Positions 58,311-64,000 of a stretch of 64,000 nt of DNA are shown here, piece by piece. The stretch is from assembly GCF_025938095.1 (NCBI RefSeq), contig NZ_JAPCZF010000001.1, positions 806,001 through 870,000 of the forward strand, given 5' to 3'. Source of the DNA: Novosphingobium sp. JCM 18896. GTDB lineage: Bacteria > Pseudomonadota > Alphaproteobacteria > Sphingomonadales > Sphingomonadaceae. The position numbers and the translations under genes were made by a program. A model generated the notes under the pieces. It saw only the letters and a program-made list of their open reading frames with translations. It did not search any database and was not told where the DNA came from. Position 1 is the first letter of the stretch. Every line of letters starts with the position of its first letter.

Positions 58311-59495
58311 ATGGCCGACGCCGCCCTTTCGCACGCGCCACAACCCAAAGGCGCGACTGGCGTTCTGGTCCTCGCCGACGGTCACGTCGCCTGGGGCCGG
58401 GGCTTCGGTGCCACCGGTCAGTCGGTTGGCGAGGTCTGCTTCAACACCGCGATGACCGGCTATCAGGAGGTGATGACCGATCCCTCCTACGCCGCGCAGA
58501 TCGTGACCTTCACCTTCCCGCATATCGGCAATGTCGGCGTCAACGACGAGGACCTCGAATCGCTGGTCGAAGGCGCGGTCGGCTGCGTCGTGCGCGAGGA
58601 CGTCACCGCGCCGTCGAGCTTCCGCTCGCGCGGCCTGTTCGGTGACTGGCTCAAGTCCAAGGGCAAGATCGGCCTCGCCGGTATCGACACCCGCGCGCTG
58701 ACCCGCCGCATCCGCCTGTCGGGCGCGCCCAACGCGGTGATCGCCCACGATCCCGATGGCAACTTCGACATTCCCGCGCTGATCAAGCGCGCGCAGGACT
58801 GGCCCGGCCTCGAAGGTATGGACCTGGCCCGCGTCGTTTCGCGCGGCAAGTACGAGGGCTGGGAAGGCGGCGTCTGGACCCTGGGCAAGGGCTATGCCCG
58901 CTCGCCCCGCGACACCCGCCCGCACGTCGTCGCGATCGACTACGGCGCCAAGGACAATATCTTCCGCAATCTCGACAAGGCCGGCGCGCGCGTGACCGTC
59001 GTTCCGGCGCAGACGCCTCTCGAAGAGATCCTCGCGCTCGAACCCGCCGGCGTGTTCCTGTCGAACGGCCCGGGCGACCCGGCCGCGACCGGCGCCTATG
59101 CCGTGCCGACGATCCAGGCACTGCTCGAGCGCAACGTGCCGATTTTCGGCATCTGCCTCGGCCACCAGATGCTCGGCATCGCCGCCGGTGCAACGACGAC
59201 CAAGATGCACCAGGGCCACCGCGGCGCGAACCATCCGGTCAAGCGGCTGTTCGACGGCGTGGTCGAGATCACTTCGATGAACCACGGCTTCGCGGTCGAC
59301 AACACGCGCCTGCCCGACAACGTGATCGAGACCCACGTCTCGCTGTTCGACGGCTCTAACTGCGGTATCGCGGTGAAGGACAAGCCGGCCTTCGGCGTGC
59401 AGTATCACCCCGAAGCGAGCCCGGGCCCGCAGGACAGCTTCTACCTGTTCGAGCGGTTCGTCGGCATGCTGAAGCCCCAGACCGACCAGGCGTGA
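58311..59495 (+). CDS. carA: carbamoyl-phosphate synthase small subunit
   Basis: 394-residue CarA, the glutaminase subunit feeding CarB with ammonia for arginine and pyrimidine synthesis. The N-terminal CPSase_sm_chain domain (GFGATGQSVGEVCFNTAMTG in overview) and the class I glutaminase with Cys in FGICLGHQML and His/Glu in YHPEASPGP are present. It heads carA-X-carB; a 128-residue gene intervenes before carB. The 157-base gap upstream is shared with the divergent yqeY operon. Confidence 0.97.
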   Translation: MADAALSHAPQPKGATGVLVLADGHVAWGRGFGATGQSVGEVCFNTAMTGYQEVMTDPSYAAQIVTFTFPHIGNVGVNDEDLESLVEGAVGCVVREDVTAPSSFRSRGLFGDWLKSKGKIGLAGIDTRALTRRIRLSGAPNAVIAHDPDGNFDIPALIKRAQDWPGLEGMDLARVVSRGKYEGWEGGVWTLGKGYARSPRDTRPHVVAIDYGAKDNIFRNLDKAGARVTVVPAQTPLEEILALEPAGVFLSNGPGDPAATGAYAVPTIQALLERNVPIFGICLGHQMLGIAAGATTTKMHQGHRGANHPVKRLFDGVVEITSMNHGFAVDNTRLPDNVIETHVSLFDGSNCGIAVKDKPAFGVQYHPEASPGPQDSFYLFERFVGMLKPQTDQA

Positions 59496-59516
59496 ACTCC
59501 AGGAGGATATAAGACC

Positions 59517-59903
59517 ATGAGCCTCACCGACCTCGAACAGCACGTCTACGCCTACTACGTCGCGACCGACGCCGCGCAGTTCAGCGCCGCGCCGCGCTTC
59601 TATCCGCATGGCGAACTGACCTTGATCTTCGCCGACAAGGTGCAGGTCGCGACGCGCAAGTTCGGCCGCCAGGTCCACTCGAAGTCGAAGGCCGCGGCGA
59701 CCGCGCTGATCGACAAGCTGATCGAGGCCGGCGCCTATTCGACCAAGCAGAACGAGTTCGGCGGGTCGATGCACCAGTTCCAGGAGCCCGCCTACAAGGC
59801 CTTTCTCAAGGCCGAGCAGGACGGCAACCCGATCATCCAGCAGGCCAAGGCCGAGGGTCCCGAATTCTGGGAAACCGCCTTCGCCAAGCTCACCGAACAG
59901 TAA
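59517..59903 (+). CDS. 128-residue protein between carA and carB
   Basis: Cytosolic 128-residue protein of unknown function, 21 bases after carA and 14 before carB, so almost certainly co-transcribed. AGGAGG lies before its ATG. It contains aromatic and basic blocks ([33 protein letters not shown]) and an Asn/Gln/Phe-rich middle ([15 protein letters not shown]). I recognise no domain. Its position suggests a role with carbamoyl-phosphate synthase or pyrimidine metabolism, but this is inference. Confidence 0.85.
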   Translation: MSLTDLEQHVYAYYVATDAAQFSAAPRFYPHGELTLIFADKVQVATRKFGRQVHSKSKAAATALIDKLIEAGAYSTKQNEFGGSMHQFQEPAYKAFLKAEQDGNPIIQQAKAEGPEFWETAFAKLTEQ

Positions 59904-59917
59904 GACCTAGGACAGCC

Positions 59918-63241
<3,324 letters not shown>

Positions 63242-63249
63242 TACAACAG

Positions 63250-63307
63250 GCTCTCCCGGACATCCGAATGGTCGGCCCGTTTCCCAGGTGGAACGGGACG
63301 GGAGAGC
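63250..63307 (+). other. long nested hairpin between carB and greA
   Basis: Outer arms GCTCTCCCG (63250-63258) / CGGGAGAGC (63299-63307) and inner CCCGTT/AACGGG (63276-63281, 63292-63297). No T-run follows, so it may be a structured greA leader or an mRNA-processing site instead of a terminator. Confidence 0.6.
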
Positions 63308-63345
63308 AGTCGCCAATGAGGGGGCGACCAGGAGGTAGAACGAAT

Positions 63346-63822
63346 ATGGCGAGTGTCGAGAAGTTGCCGATGCTGGCGGAAGGCTATGAAAAGCTGACCA
63401 CCGAGCTGAAAGCGCTGCGTGAAGAACGTCCGCGGATCGTCGATGCGATCGAGGAAGCACGCGCCCACGGCGACCTTTCCGAAAACGCCGAATATCACGC
63501 CGCTAAGGAACGCCAGGGCCAGGTCGAGGCGATGATCGGTGATCTCGAGGACAAGATCAGCCGCGCGAACATCATCGATCCGGCGACGCTTTCGGGCGAT
63601 CGGATCATCTTCGGTGCGACGGTGACGCTGCTCGACGACGACGACAAGCCCGTGCGCTATCAGATCGTCGGGCCCTACGAGGCCGACGCCAAGATCGGCC
63701 GGATCAGCTACAACTCGCCGCTGGGCAAGGCGCTGATCGGCCGCAAGGTCGAGGACGAGGTCGAAGTCACGGTGCCGTCGGGCGACCGCTTCTACGTCGT
63801 GAACCAGATCGAATTCATCTGA
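63346..63822 (+). CDS. greA: transcript-cleavage elongation factor GreA
   Basis: 158-residue GreA, which rescues backtracked RNA polymerase by stimulating transcript cleavage. The N-terminal coiled coil has [19 protein letters not shown] with the acidic tip Asp/Glu, and the C-terminal domain ends [15 protein letters not shown] strong GGAGGT lies before ATG 63346; the longer frame to 63268 is rejected. It follows carB across the 63250-63307 hairpin. Confidence 0.97.
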   Translation: MASVEKLPMLAEGYEKLTTELKALREERPRIVDAIEEARAHGDLSENAEYHAAKERQGQVEAMIGDLEDKISRANIIDPATLSGDRIIFGATVTLLDDDDKPVRYQIVGPYEADAKIGRISYNSPLGKALIGRKVEDEVEVTVPSGDRFYVVNQIEFI

Positions 63823-63830
63823 ACCGATAG

Positions 63831-63847
63831 GGCGGGCTTGGCCCGCC
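63831..63847 (+). terminator. hairpin after greA
   Basis: GGCGGGC-ttg-GCCCGCC, perfect 7-bp stem eight bases after the greA stop. No T-run follows, so it is weaker than the downstream candidate at 63954. Confidence 0.45.
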
Positions 63848-63859
63848 TCCAGAAAAACC

Positions 63860-63937
63860 ATCCCCGCGAAAGCAGAGACTTTTGCCGGTCGACTCCGAGA
63901 TTCGGAGCATCGGCAAGGTCGCTGCATTCGCGGGGAT
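63860..63937. repeat. 78-base imperfect palindrome (REP/MITE-like)
   Basis: Outer arms ATCCCCGCGAA / TTCGCGGGGAT, continuing inward through GCAG/CTGC, TTGCCG/CGGCAA and CTCCGA/TCGGAG with small bulges. The whole stretch can fold into one long hairpin. It lies downstream of greA near the window end. Confidence 0.75.
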
Positions 63938-63953
63938 AGTGATTTCAGAGAAC

Positions 63954-63996
63954 GGGCGAGCTTGGGAGCCTAACTCCAGCTCGCCCTTTCTTTTTT
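63954..63996 (+). terminator. strong intrinsic terminator at window end
   Basis: GGGCGAGCT / AGCTCGCCC (9-bp arms) with an inner GGAG/CTCC pairing, followed by TTTCTTTTTT. It probably ends the greA transcript. Confidence 0.85.
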
Positions 63997-64000
63997 ATGC

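Overview
The window is a GC-rich alphaproteobacterial chromosome segment, most likely from a sphingomonad (Novosphingobium/Sphingobium-like). This rests on gene content and order: a large TonB-dependent receptor of the Xanthomonas/Caulobacter type beside a beta-propeller phytase, a gatB/YqeY-dnaG-rpoD operon divergent from carA-X-carB-greA, an xseB-ispA-coaD-PPIase-queA run, and several degradation-type enzymes (P450, carotenoid oxygenase, epoxide hydrolase, nitronate monooxygenase, MaoC-like dehydratases). No rRNA, CRISPR array, integrase or prophage genes were seen, and no stretch over 300 bases lacks a gene or RNA.

Layout. 1-9.1 kb: small hydrolases, an SDR, a fused E1 alpha/beta 2-oxoacid dehydrogenase with a free-standing lipoyl domain, then the convergent receptor-phytase operon. 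9.1-18.6 kb: a serine hydrolase, bacteriohemerythrin, two tRNA-Glu genes (CTC and TTC anticodons), recJ, secreted and flavodoxin-like proteins, a coupled DUF4261/AHH-nuclease pair, nitronate monooxygenase and a Tat-exported HisC-like aminotransferase. 18.8-28.9 kb: tandem MaoC/FAS1-like dehydratases, a DUF559 endonuclease gene fitted between inverted repeats, leuA with a Leu-rich leader peptide, GlsB, an MFS pump, a DapB-like reductase, an epoxide hydrolase, an I78 inhibitor lipoprotein and YceI. 29.1-39.3 kb: ilvB-ilvN-ilvC, divergent miaA/serB with overlapping 5' ends, purL, and xseB-ispA-coaD-PPIase. 39.3-46.8 kb: queA and tgt, both of the queuosine pathway, separated by an ABC exporter, a TetR regulator, a carotenoid oxygenase and a P450. 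46.8-64 kb: a secreted protein, a membrane di-iron hydroxylase, rpsD with a structured leader, rpiB-glyA-nrdR-trmJ behind a ZTP-type riboswitch, DUF2059, yqeY-dnaG-rpoD, carA-X-carB and greA.

How the genes work together. leuA, ilvB, ilvN and ilvC cover most of branched-chain amino acid synthesis. glyA, purL, carA/carB and serB link one-carbon, purine, pyrimidine and serine metabolism; the riboswitch before rpiB-glyA senses folate shortage through ZTP in characterised examples. yqeY-dnaG-rpoD is the classic macromolecular-synthesis operon.

The most unusual signal is at 21.27-21.75 kb. A 117-residue DUF559 (Vsr-like, PD-(D/E)XK) endonuclease gene sits within 1-2 bases of two different double-hairpin repeats, L and R, in inverted orientation. 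The same L-R pair recurs at 5.02-5.15 kb with only 30 bases between the units. This looks like an autonomous element and its gene-less derivative, by analogy with RAYT/REPIN systems.
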